Origin: Tubiluchus corallicola
Taxonomy: Eukaryota > Priapulida > Priapulimorpha > Priapulimorphida > Tubiluchidae
Assembly: GCA_030141605.1 (NCBI GenBank)
Contig: JAQGDQ010000245.1
Span: 1 to 64,000 of the forward strand
Direction: 5' to 3'
DNA length: 64,000 nucleotides
Shown here: positions 51,001-62,500 of the stretch, piece by piece
Layout: every line of letters starts with the position of its first letter
Numbering within the stretch: position 1 is the stretch's first letter
Program-made: the position numbers and the translations under genes
The notes under the pieces: generated by a model
What the model saw: the letters and a program-made list of their open reading frames with translations, nothing else
What the model was told of the DNA's origin: nothing
The model's database searches: none

Positions 51001-54000
51001 AAAAATAGGTTATATACATTTTTTGTGCATTAGAGATAGTCATTACTGTAAATGCTATGTTGCAGGGCTACACTGGAATAAAGTGTGATGAAATACCAGC
51101 AGGCACTACTACTGTGATGACTTCAACAACAAAACGAGTAACAAATTCTGTTCTTTGTGCCGCACTCAACTTTTGTAACAATATTGGAACATGCATAATG
51201 TCTGATGTTGGTGTCCCAAGCTGCATTTGCCCTAACAATTTTCAAGGTAAAGTCAATAAAGTAATGCCTTATGTGTACGATTTAAACCTTTTAAAATATA
51301 GCTTTGATTTCTAAAAGTGAGTTATCTATATGTTTTCAGTTTAGAAGTAATTTAAAACAGCTGTTGTAAACTATAAAGTGTAAACAATTATAAGACATTC
51401 AAAATTTGCATTTCTTTTGTGATTACAATGATTAAACACACTTTCTGTGTAAACAGCAGCTTTATTTCGCAAATCTTGTATGACTTCAGTATGACAGAGC
51501 TTAGGGGTGAAAGCTGTTGTAGTGACTAAATCAAAATATGTTGAATTTGTCATTTATAATAGTACAGAAATTACTGAAGTTAGACATCTACCAGACTCTA
51601 CCTGAACAGAAATAGAAATTTCTTTCATGTATCATAGTAAGCCAGACAAAGGACATGGACTGACAACCCTTTTTTACTTTTCACAAATTCAGCTTTGTGT
51701 TACTATTATAAAAGCAGTACCTGAAAATCGACTAGTCAGCTTGTAACCTAGCAGAACATCCCTGCTTTTTCGAATGTTTTAATCAGTGGTGGCTCGTGTA
51801 CAGGCACTGTGGAATTGCAGCACCCCCTATTTTCACTTGGTTTTATCGCTAATATTCAATATAATCAGTCTTTTTTTCTTTAATTCTTTCTTTTATAATT
51901 GTACATGCTCGTAAATCCTTGTGCAGAACCAGAGCATGTGATGGAACTATGTCCTTCACAGCTCCAGCAACATGGTAAGATGGCTGTTGTGCGCATGCAG
52001 ATGAAACACTGCACGCTAGGTAGAGAGAGCACTGTCAGTCATGCAGTGTCGATCAAGGAGAAAATTACTAATCTTTTCGCACAAAGTAAAACATGAAGAA
52101 TGGATTTTGTTTTTAAATGAATGGATCAATTTAAACTTAAACTAACATAATAAATTAATTAATTAGATTAATTTCACTTGAACTGTAACAATTTAGGCTA
52201 TTAGTAAGCAAAAAATATTTTTTGTTTAGGATTTTATCAAATTTATATGTAAATTTTCTTTTTGTATGTTTATTTTGTTTTACACAATATTAAAACAATA
52301 GCTAAAAATTTTCTGAAGCAGCACCTCCACTAATCTTAACTACGAGCTGCCACTGGTTTTAATGCATGAGGTGTTTAATTTTTTATATTTTTGTTTCCAG
52401 GAATTGATTGTTCTGAGCCTGTCTTGATACCTGATAATGATTGCGTAAAAAGTAATCCATGTGCGAGTAACGTAACTGGTATCTGCATCAAGTCTTCTAT
52501 TGGGCAAGTTTCCTGTCAGTGTGTTCCAGGTTATAGTGGCGCTGCATGCGATGAAGTTCTGTCTGTCACTTTTACTGGAAAAGAGTACTTAGAAGTACGT
52601 AGATGTTGAAATAAGATTTTTGCTATTGCTTAAGTCGTAAAATTTGCAGTTAAAGATGATTTCTTGAAGTCATGTATATAATGTTTTTTAATAAATTATT
52701 GTATTGGTCAGATTGGTTTATTTATGATTTTATATTTACATAGATCCCAGTATCGCCTAATGAAGGTGATGGTTTGGTTGTGCAATTTGGATTCAGCACG
52801 ACTGTCAAAGATGGCCTTTTGTTTCTCCTTACAGGCGTAAGTTAATGTTTTGATGTAAATCCACTAAACAAGATTGTTTGAAATGTTTTTAGTCTTTATT
52901 CTGCTTTTGAGCACTGCTCAATGACAAAACACTGATTTTTAGAAAGATTTATAATTTTTTATACGAATAGCCGGTATCTTTATACATCTAGGAAGCATGT
53001 TAGTTTTTAACTGGTAGCTATCTAGGTGTAGTACATTTTATTCTCGCTATATCATGCATGGCATATTAAGCTCTTTGAGTTCACATTGTTATAGTTCTAC
53101 TTCTGAATCATTTTCCCCTCTTTCATTGCTCTGACAACAGTACTGGTATTTGCTTACACGTGTAGGCATTCTTTAACTTATTTATTTTGTTTCCAGAATA
53201 GTGCTGCTGAACGGATGCCTCTGTTTGTAGCCCTTGAATTACACAATGCCGAAACGTTGCGATTCTTGCTTGTTGATCAAATGCAAGATGTTGAAAGCAA
53301 TTTTATTGTGCAGAAGAATGGAGCAGAGAATCATATCATTCTATCAGTCCAACAGACTTATATTAGCCTAACTGTCAATCCAGATAGTTGTGACTTCACA
53401 GAAAGGTGTTTTCTTTCTGTTCCCTTGAATACCGGTATCAGATATGTTTTTGATGATTCATTCTTGATTGGAGGAGCAAAGAGTTTGGATGGACATACTC
53501 GAAGTCATCTGCTTTCTAATGATGGATTCATTGGCTGTTTACAGGTAAATTTGCTCATGCATTAGCTGTCAAAATTTGTGCATTTTCTATACACTTCTGC
53601 ATATTGCAAACCGTAATTCAGCACTCAAAGGCAGGGCCTGCTCAACGAGGCATATGAGCAATGACCATTGCATGACTCACTATTAAGAATATCCCCCTAA
53701 AGTGAGCCATTGCAGCAGCAGAGGTGTCCGAGCCACTTTTGGATGTATTTTCTACTTCGTGCTTTTTAAATAAAAGTTTATGATAAAATAAAATAATCAA
53801 GTTTATGAATGATACAGTCCGGAGCAAATACTGAACCCAGGCAGCCACACGCCTTTCTCTCGAAAGCACGAGTGTCTATTTACTCAGGCGATGCCGCTCA
53901 AGTGTCTTCTGGACCTCTTTCTATTAAATAGTGTTCTCGGTTTATTTTAATGTCTGTAATCTGCTTTCGACAGTGATGCACGATATTTAGACTTTGCCCT

Positions 54001-55760
54001 GCTTTTTTAGTTTATTAGCTTACAAAATGATGATGCATTAGACCTGAGCCAGTTTGCTTCAGCTAAGTCATTAATAGCAGCATGCGCAGTTAGAAAAGTG
54101 TGTTCATCTGATTCTTGTCTAAATGGAGGAACATGCAAAGATCTGTGGACCAAAGTGGAATGTCATTGTATCAGTGGTTATTCGGGTAAGATAAATTTTC
54201 TGTAATCTTCATTGTCATATTGAAAAATAAGGTTATTTATATGATAAAAATTGTAGAACATTTCAGAATGCAGCAGTGATGAAAGGAAGTAATTCATTAT
54301 AGTTCTTTCTCTTTTTTGATGATTTTACTCTCAATTTAATAGTACGCTGCACCTTGTTATGCTTGTTTTAGCATAACTTTTGACTGACTATTTTTGATGG
54401 TCACGTATGTATTTGTTTGAAAAAAATAAGACTGTCTTCATCATCTCTTGTTTTCTAGTCATGTCTTTTTTCATATTCCGTAATTGCCCATCATTTATTG
54501 TTTGTTTATTGACAGGTAATCGATGCCAGCATCTCACGACTGTTAGCTTTGAGGATTCTTCTTACCTTCACATTCCCCATTCGGCATCGACTGATGGCAA
54601 AGAAACTATAAAAGAGATGGTGCTGACTATTTCTACTCCTGTAAATTCAGGAATAATCCTTTACACGGTAAGTTTGTATTGATGGCATTCACTTATATTA
54701 TTGAAGAAGGTAAAATTAGCATCAATGAATCAGAAAGATTAAGCGAATGATTATATCCTTTTCCAGTGTCCATTTTTATATAATTTAATTGTTGAAGGAT
54801 CTCACAAACTTCTCATTGCAATAGTAGATATACCTTTTTCTTACAGTAATTAAAGCACTGAAATTGCTTTTATGAATTAACCTTTCACTACGGAAGGTGG
54901 CACAGTGCTGCCTACATTTTTTCTTGTAAGGGACGGAAGGCGGCTGACTGCCGTCCAAGCTGAGCACTAAGTGCAGTCACCCAAGTTTGTTTATTTTGCT
55001 GCTATGCCCATGCAGAAACATTGTAGAAAAGTTTAACAGCCTTGCGATTGTGGATACTCTGCAACAAGTAAGGCTAACCAGCCAATTAGCATCTAAAGCT
55101 AGGTGCATTTCGTAGTACTATACTGTATGGTATGTTGCCATGTAAAATCACTTGTAGATCGTTGACGAAACGTATGTATGTGTGCATGGATGTGTGCGCA
55201 TGTGTATAAATATTTAATATTAGTGTTCAATAACAAATTGTTATGTACAACATTCTGTTTTAATAACACACCACAAGAAGTTATTGGTAAATGTGCAAAA
55301 GCCAATGCAGGCATGTTAAAAAGCAGCTACGTATTGAAAAGGTTAATAATACAAGCAGTTTCTATTCATTTAGTTACAGATTCTGTTGTCTTACTGTTTT
55401 CCAAAATCTATGTTTTCTTGACAAAATAAACAACATTAAATACCTGTTATCTAAAATCAAGAGAGTGGGCTTATTTTATCAATGAACTGTATCTCCTAAG
55501 TGTTCCCAGCTTTATAACACTAAGGAGTATAAAGAGGCATTTGCTTGGCTAGTTAGTTTTGAAATTTAATTTTAATATTTTTTCAGCTTGGTGCTGGAAG
55601 TCAACTTGCTGTGTATCTCCGTGACAACAACATTTACATTGTCGTACTGGTGTTAGACGATGTAATTGAAATCAAAGTGGAGGAGTACGAACTAGACAGC
55701 AAGTGGCACAGCATTCAATTGAAGATCTCTGATGACTTACTCATTGCAAGAAGTATGTAA
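37499..55760 (+). CDS. Secreted Crumbs-like EGF/laminin-G protein, 24 exons
   Basis: Exons: 37499-37562, 40283-40408, 40838-40950, 41485-41691, 41960-42098, 42241-42380, 42654-42870, 43680-43776, 43990-44099, 44855-44995, 45399-45615, 46505-46627, 47145-47287, 47597-47800, 48563-48790, 49077-49229, 49596-49711, 51066-51246, 52401-52594, 52744-52836, 53197-53544, 54011-54185, 54516-54667, 55587-55760. All phases agree; total 1,284 residues. Order: signal peptide (1-22), laminin-G-like domain (about 30-205), 18 EGF modules (about 218-955, many with the calcium-binding DxDEC/xxNEC start), laminin G (about 960-1150), one EGF with the CKDLW stretch seen in Crumbs EGFs, then about 95 residues of a third laminin G and a stop. 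Crumbs and EYS both end in alternating laminin G and EGF modules; the N-terminal laminin G is not usual for either. No transmembrane or cytoplasmic part was found, so as read it is secreted. Confidence 0.88.
39060..39215. repeat. GTAAAAATGGCACAGGA minisatellite
   Basis: Eight or so drifting copies of a 15-17 bp unit in intron 1 of the Crumbs-like gene. The same unit occurs at the end of the dispersed repeat at 34558 and again next to its inverted copy near 39965-39990. The GKNG-rich open frame is a repeat artefact. Confidence 0.85.
39660..39995 (-). mobile_element. Dispersed repeat, copy 2 (inverted)
   Basis: Reverse-complement partner of 34558-34960, lying in intron 1 of the Crumbs-like gene about 5 kb away. 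The same ordered landmarks are present, with many point differences, so the two copies are old. Confidence 0.7.
40091..40231 (+). pseudogene. Upstream duplicate of exon 2 (alternative exon or dead copy)
   Basis: 40091-40225 repeats 40232-40393, covering part of intron 1 and most of exon 2 of the Crumbs-like gene. It keeps the acceptor (ATTGTAAG before GTTCAG), lacks 27 bp in frame (nine codons), and ends at GTTTGTG before GTACAT, a possible donor. Read as an exon (40142-40225, 84 bp) it has the same start and end phases as exon 2 (40283-40408, 126 bp) and could replace it. Using both in one mRNA would also keep frame. Confidence 0.55.
42241..52594 (+). CDS. Crumbs-like gene: EGF array, exons 6-19
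   Basis: Eighteen six-cysteine EGF modules in tandem. Calcium-binding types include those starting INEC (exon 6), DIDEC (7), EINEC (10), DVDEC (11), NVNDC (11) and DVNEC (15). Several show the C-x-x-GG-T/S-C pattern open to O-fucose (for example CQFGGTC, CYNGGTC, CENGGTC). Module boundaries and introns mostly do not coincide: introns cut within modules in phases 0, 1 and 2. Between the 16th and 17th modules is a short Thr-rich linker ([11 protein letters not shown]) encoded in exon 18. Confidence 0.9.
44473..44800. repeat. 168-bp tandem duplication in intron 9
   Basis: Copies 44473-44640 and 44641-44800 of a block starting AGCGGCTACCCATCAATTTA are almost identical, with only a few substitutions until the last few bases. 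No coding signal. Recent by its identity. Confidence 0.9.
51776..52363. mobile_element. hAT-type non-autonomous DNA transposon with intact target duplication
   Basis: The element 51784-52355 (572 bp) has ends CAGTGGTGGCTCGT and ACGAGCTGCCACTG, imperfect inverted repeats of the CAGTGGCGGCTCGT type found in hAT elements. It is flanked by identical 8-bp duplications GTTTTAAT (51776-51783 and 52356-52363), the size hAT transposases make. No transposase frame. It lies in intron 18 of the Crumbs-like gene. Confidence 0.85.
52545..55760 (+). CDS. Crumbs-like gene: laminin G 2, EGF 19 and truncated laminin G 3
   Basis: Exons 19-22 encode a well-formed laminin G ([43 protein letters not shown]). Exon 22-23 gives an EGF ([16 protein letters not shown]). 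Exons 23-24 begin a third laminin G ([36 protein letters not shown]) that stops at TAA 55758-55760 before the second half of the fold. A good donor inside exon 24 (AGAA before GTATGT, exon end 55752) could splice to an acceptor at 56266 (TTCCAG), adding about 18 residues before TGA 56320-56322. Neither reading restores the domain or adds a membrane segment. Confidence 0.8.
53640..53900 (-). repeat. Possible tRNA-derived repeat in intron 21
   Basis: On the minus strand a tRNA-like stretch with CCTGGGTTCAGTATTTGC (B-box-like) precedes less structured sequence. It lies between exons 21 and 22 of the Crumbs-like gene. Weak evidence. Confidence 0.3.
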
Positions 55761-55865
55761 AATTTACATTGAGCTTCTGTAATGTTGTGATTGATTTCAT
55801 GCTGTGTCCTGATACTGTGTGGACTGTGATTCCCCATTGATAAACCTCTAGTGGCTGAAAGGTCA

Positions 55866-55995
55866 GACTACCTTTGTAGTGTAATGGTTAGTTTAGCTGC
55901 CTGGATAGCAGACAGTCTTGGGTCTGAATCCCAGTGGAGGTGCAAGGAATTTTTAGACTTTCTGCCTTGTTTAGTATTTTTTTGCATTTATTTAA
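55866..55995 (+). mobile_element. tRNA-derived SINE-like copy
   Basis: The head has A box (TAGTGTAATGGTTAG) and B box (GGGTCTGAATCCC), followed by a tail with ATTTTTAGACTTTCTGCC and a T-run, partly like the other SINE-like tails in the window. It lies just after the stop of the Crumbs-like gene, so it may be in its 3' UTR or in the alternative last intron. Confidence 0.6.
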
Positions 55996-56563
55996 TCGAA
56001 TTTTGAACAAATAATCATGGAATGAGGGAATAAAGGATAGATGGGATTAACCTGGTGCAGTTAAATGGTACAAACTGTAACTAAATGGGCTATTTAGTTG
56101 CTACTTATTTATTTTGCATATATAAAAGTCTGTACATCATGACAGTTCTTGCATATCATTTACTCTCTGCATGTACATGACACTTTTTATTTTTAAGAGC
56201 AACATGCAAGTATTGGTAAAAATGTCATGTCTTTTGTTTACTGCACAACTGTTTTTGTTGTTCCAGTTAGCTTGCCAATTTGTGAATTACATGTGGCTGC
56301 TCTTCAGAGAGCTCATTGTTGAAATCACTAAATTACGTTTTTGTGCAGAAACAAGTATTGATTGTAACATCACCACGGAAAGTGATGATATTCGTATTGA
56401 GCTGAATATATATTGACCTGCATTATGTCATAAAGCTAGCCTTATTTTTAGAACATCTGTGATAATGTTCTTAGACACTTACAGTGACAGTTGTACCTAC
56501 ACTTTAAACAAACTCATTGTTTAATATGGCGAATCGTTAACAGTCGCAGGACTAGACCATGTA

Positions 56564-59500
56564 TCACCGAGTTGTCGCATATCGCATTTGCCTAATCTTC
56601 ATTTCAGTCTTCTTCAGCGAGTAATCAAATCCGCGAAAATGATACCAGTTGATGCCCTTCTGATGAAAGCTGTTTGGTCCCAGTAGGTAAAGACCATTGA
56701 GATTTGAGTACAAACAATCCCTGTACCACCAGCCACCAGCATGTGACTGAAATAATAAAAATCATTGTAGAATCACTTATAAATCAGTTGATACAGCTTA
56801 TTGGCATGACCTTTGCTTGATCTCAGTTTGTAGAATTATGTATTCATATATTATGTATACATATATTATGTATTCAATTTCAGAACTGGAGTGATTAACA
56901 GTAGAAATGCCACAAACTTGGCAAATCAGAAATGAGATGGTAAATTTAATATCAAGATTACAACAGTAAAAAATTCAAATATCAAGTGGTTTTTTTCTGT
57001 AAGAAACTCAATTAGTAGAATGCATAACTATTGGGTTAGAAACAAAATTGTATTTTAGTCCAAGTTTAGAACACTGTTGTTTTAAAAATTATTTTAATCA
57101 TTATCAAACTTACCTCTGCGCAATTTTTAGTAGGATGCATATCGTTATCACTGTCAGGCGTAGAGAACCTTTGATTAGAGTGATATGACAACGAGTCACC
57201 TGAAGCAAATGAGTTGATTAGGCCTATACTATGTTGTACTGGAATCTTGCACTAGCAGCTTTCGCTTGTTGTCGGCTCTGGCCACCTTGTGGTGATTTTT
57301 GGCTTAATCACGTGATCAATTTGATCTGGGTTAGAGGCCTACTGTGAAGTGAAGACGTGTCATGATAAATTGATAAGATATTGTCATTATCTGTTACAAT
57401 TGCTCATGATTTGGGGCTAATAACGTATGTATATCCTCTAATTACTTTAAAAAACTTAAATTTAGTTTAAAATAACAGCTAGGTATTAATTAATACAACA
57501 GTGCAGTGTATAATTCTTAATTATGTAAAATTGACTTTTGGCTATTGTTATTTTTTGGCACTAATTTCTTATGTTTAGATGGAATGACATGTTTTGGCAA
57601 ATAAAGAGCAAAGAAAGAGCAAAATGTAATCAAGCTTCAAATTTGGTTTTTGAAAGCCCAAACATATTTGTTACATAAATAGCATACGTTTCAAGAAAGC
57701 AAAGGAAAAAGTAGGTTTATGCAAAAAGTTTTATACCGAGATGCAATAGTGCTGTGATTATTTATACGACTTTTTTGTTAATGTAGTTTTTCAGCATAAA
57801 TACTGAAGACATTGCATCATTATTTCAACTTTTGAAAGAATTCTTAAGATGAATGTCGTACGTTTTCCCCTACTGCTTTTGCGATAGATGTCAAATGTTC
57901 ATACCTGCATTTCCAGAGTACATTCCAAGTATGAGGCGGTATCCGTCTGTTTCTGATGTGATTTCGAAGTTGTCATACTGTGCATATCGAGTTATCCCTT
58001 CAGCATCTTCCATATCTATCCGAATTTGAGATTTAGCTTGTAGAGCTAGATGTCTCAGTTTCTTCAGTCCTTGGTAAAATTTGAAATTTTGTTTATAATG
58101 CAGTTAACTTTAAGGTTCAGGTGATATAACCAATGGTGTAGCTAATACGGGAGCTATGGGAGCAACCGCTTCCCCGAGCACATTTTTTGAAATGGGTGCC
58201 TTTTCAACAATTTGTTTAATTCTTTAGTTCACTTGTATGATAAAAGTTGAATCTTTTATTATTATTTTTTAATCACCATGGCCTTGGAAGAATTTTCTGT
58301 AGTCATTACTTTATTTGACCAACCTGCCTCCCAGGTTTTTGAAAAGCATGCACTTACGCAACTCATTTGTCAAGGTTACTTACCTGATTGAACCAAGGAT
58401 CAAATTGCCCCAAATCTAATTACTGTAATATATTCTTGTTACACGCTGATATGGCATAGACAATTAAACATATAATTGTTTCATGCGTCGTAGTGCCTTT
58501 TTGGTATGTGTCATGGTGCCTTTTTTATGTGCTTGCTCCCCCCCCTGACTTTAGAACCTGGCTATGCCCCTGGGAATAACACAGGACAGCTTTTAAAATT
58601 ACTATTTTAACCTTTTAAGCAATTACAGGATTTTTCATCCTATCTTTGTACCTATTCGCAGAGTTTATTGTTCTAAACTCATTAAAATGTAGTATGATCA
58701 CAGGAATACTATTGAACATTTACCTAGCCAGAAGTCTTCAGTGAGTTGACCAAAGCCATATTCATACGATGACTTGCCTCGGTAAAAGTCTACAGAACCG
58801 TGATGTCGCTGCTGAAATACCTAGAAAAAGTAGGGGTTCATAAAATTGCTTTGTTTTTTATTTTATGTTGAAAAAAATCTGTGTTTTGAAATGAGATTGT
58901 GCAGTATGAACGCCTACAGGGGTAAATAAACACCAGTGTTAATTAGTGATTGTACATACAGTCCATCCACCACCATCAGTGTCCATGTCACAGAAAACTT
59001 CAAATGGATGATCAGAATATTCTGGCCATATCTTGTAGATTCCGGTGGTGTAGTTCATCCCACGTGAGCGCAGTTCAGCACAGTCAGTTGCATAGCCTGT
59101 AGCAGAACAGTTTAAAAGGTCAATTGTTTACAAACATTTTTTGCTAAGAAATACCTGTTAAGTGTTTGTATCGAACTGCAAATGTGATTCATTGCTTCAG
59201 TGGTTTCATTTAATTCTGACAGGTAGAGAACTGATTGGCTGAAATGGGGTGAATAACTGTAAAAGAACTCTTCTTTCTGGACAGCAAAAGCTAAAATGGT
59301 TTTTATTAACATTTAAGTTTAGAAGTGAATGTAAGTGGAAAAGAAATAATGTGGCAAAGTGAAACTCAAAACTTACTTAATCATGGAGCTTGTGAGAAAG
59401 CGAGCTACCCATCAGATTGTAACATGCTCTTATAATTATACAAGAACCAGAATAGGTGAAATGTTGCACATTTTTTGGGTGGGGGAATAGCTCCTTGAGT

Positions 59501-62500
59501 GGTACTGAAGTGTATATGGGTGCAAAGTTAAGATATGACAGGCCTGGTTAGTGAGTATATGGATTTGATACTTATGTTAACTAAATCGACATTCAGTTCT
59601 TTCACGTTTCATACTGAATGAGTTATACACATATCCTGATATTGCCGTGGCACCTCTACTGGTTCAGTGTCTCATCTCAGAGGACTATCCTTAATAATTT
59701 TGTAAAATTCCAGTCCTGCTACAGCCATCAATATAACATTGGTATGCACTTTAATAAATTCCAGTATTGTGCAGGATTGACTATTAAAAAACACGTTGTG
59801 ACTTACTTTAGGATTAGTTTCATAAGGCTAGAAGTTCGCTAGAGCTTCTGATTGCTACTTGGTTGGATGGACTTGGACATATTTGTGGTTGGTTGCGCTT
59901 TGTACATTCAGATAAAATACACTGAATCCAGCAGTTAGTTTTGTAAATCTTTCTAAAGGCTAGTTTTTGTAAACTAAGAACTGAATGCATAAGTTTTTTC
60001 CATGGGCATTAACCTGTTACTGTAGAGCATGGGAATTAAATACATTTTCATTAGTTTACAGAAAAGCACTAGGCAATAATTGCTGTTTTTAAGAGATAAT
60101 GATTATTGTGGCAGCATAAAATCGTGTTATTACTATCGTATCATAATTGGTTTAATAAATTGTTTTCGGCATCTCAGTATTCTTGTTAGTTTATGCCACC
60201 CATGATCTAGCTATTAAACTGTGTGTGTTTATTACAGGTGCAATAATTTTTACGACGACAAATCACGTTTATACGATTCAAAAGTGTGAATACGGTTGGC
60301 TAGTAATTTTTAGGCTTGTAATAACTATGCTTGGCACTGTATACTTTTCAAACACGAATGCATTTGATTGCACGCAGTCTAGAAATTCAATAAAAAATTA
60401 CAGGCTTTTGGAGTCCGGCATCAGGATGTCATTTGTATTCTTAAACCAAATCTGACACTATTGTTTTCTTTTTTATAAAACAGAATCTGCAGGGAAATAT
60501 TTTGAGCAACAGCAGCTGTATTTGTTCCATTTAAGGCATTCTCCTATATCATATGCATAGCGAAAGTTTAACTTACCTAAGCAAAATGTAGAAGACAGTG
60601 GTTCTAGTTCAGTAGGTTCCTCGTCGTCATCATCAGGATCCCCAGGAAGAATGATGAAGATTTCATCAAAGGTATCAAAATCGATGTAAAAATCAATGCA
60701 AAATTCTGAAAAGTCAAACGTCAGAGTGAAAATTTAGATGTTGCAAACGCTTTGGAATGTTGGAGTTTTGCAGTAAACTAGTAGAGGATTTTTAATTGTC
60801 GCTACGTTGTTCCCTGTTTCTTTACTGTAGCTGAAAGTTTGTTGATCCTGTAAAATCACTTTACTAGGCTATAATAAAACGTAGTTACGAAAGCCCAATA
60901 TATATTATAGCTTTATATCAAGTCCGCCCTAGATCATTTATTGTCAGGATTATCATTGTCAAAATTTTTAACTAGTAGTTACTTTTATGACAAAATAATG
61001 GGGTGCACTATTGCTTGCAGACACAGGCAAATTCCTTTCCAACTAAACCTGTTCAAAACCAGCCTCCACAATTACTTTGTCATTTGGGAGTACTGACAGA
61101 TTGATCGCTCATGAAAAATCACTTGTAATTGGACATGTTCTTACTGACATGCTGACCCTTAGGGTTTATAGAAAGTAAAAGTGACCAACCAGAAACAATG
61201 AGAGTTGCTGCCCAGTGCTACCTCCTGCATCAAATTTTCTATATAAATGTGCTCTACTATATAACAAATTTTGCAAAGGGACCAATAAAAGGCAATAAGA
61301 ATTTCTTGATGTACAAAACATAGTCAAGTACGTATTTTTTATGTATAATTCGTAAATTTGTGTTTATGTAAGATTTGTAAATCAAGATAATCAGAACAAA
61401 GTATATGTAGCATAATGACAATAATGTTGACAGTGATATTGACGCTGATGGTGATGATGATGTTAATGACAGTGACAATGAATGATGTTGATGGACAGCA
61501 GTGGTGATGGTGAAGATAATAAGGATGGTAATAATAAGGCAACAATGCGACATTCCTTCGATAAAAAACAGATAAGCAATAAATAAGAGCCCTTACTGTA
61601 CAATAGGAAATCAACCTCTGTCAGATCATCTTGAAAACACCGTTTTCTTTTTCCTATGAAGCGTTCGCATCCTCCTCGAAACAGCAGCTTCTTAAACAGA
61701 ACTCGCTTCCGAAGATTGTTTAACTGAAAAACGGCGTATAAATTAATGTGTGCTTGCTTATATAAAACAAAGAAGAATGTACTGTTCAGAATTAAATTGA
61801 AGAGATGCTCAAGCCATCAGTCGCAATTAAGTTGCTACTTCATCTTGATCTCCTGAAATATTAACAGTTCTTTTAATGACTTACACTTGGTCTAATGTGG
61901 CTATATTTTTAATCTTTCATCTTATGGGTATGTAAAATTAAGTGAGCTTCTTTGCGACCTTGACCTTTGACCTTTCAGGCTTGTGAATGTAGTAGTTGGA
62001 GAGGCTTTTAAGGACAGTATTGTGACAAATTTAGATCGACAGTTTCCAGACACATTTTGAGCATTTTGAAATTCACTCGTCAGATTCAAAGACCTACCTT
62101 TACTTTTAACTCAAATACTACATGTAGTGTATATGTCTAGTCAATGCAAAATTTGGTTTGATTTCGAACGTTTGTTGTTTTAGGTGCCTTTATACAATTC
62201 AGCTCGCTTAAGTCAAAATGCGCTACTAAACAATTTGGCCTACTTTTAATTTTTAATACTTATGGATTTCAACCTGCCTCATATGATGCCAGAAAAAATT
62301 AGATGAAAGATTTTATAGCTCCAAATTTGGGAGAAAGTATAAATTGTGGAACGTTTTCATCAATATTATTAATTAGTAAGTATTGCAGAAACAAGTCATA
62401 AATATCAATCACTGACAGTATAACAGTGTGTAATGTAGATGACGTCATCACATAATTATCACAAATTGATAGTATAAACCCCATGATTAATTCAATTTTG

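Noticed and set aside
55869-55943. Functional tRNA gene
   Set aside because: A and B boxes are present, but stems do not pair well and a SINE-like tail follows.
56171-56416. 81-codon plus-strand frame as a separate small membrane protein
   Set aside because: Its frame differs from the one expected after the exon 24 donor, and the region is better explained as a possible alternative last exon or 3' sequence of the Crumbs-like gene.
60183-60455. 90-codon plus-strand frame
   Set aside because: It lies within an intron of the minus-strand fibrinogen-related gene and has no motif or signal peptide of its own.
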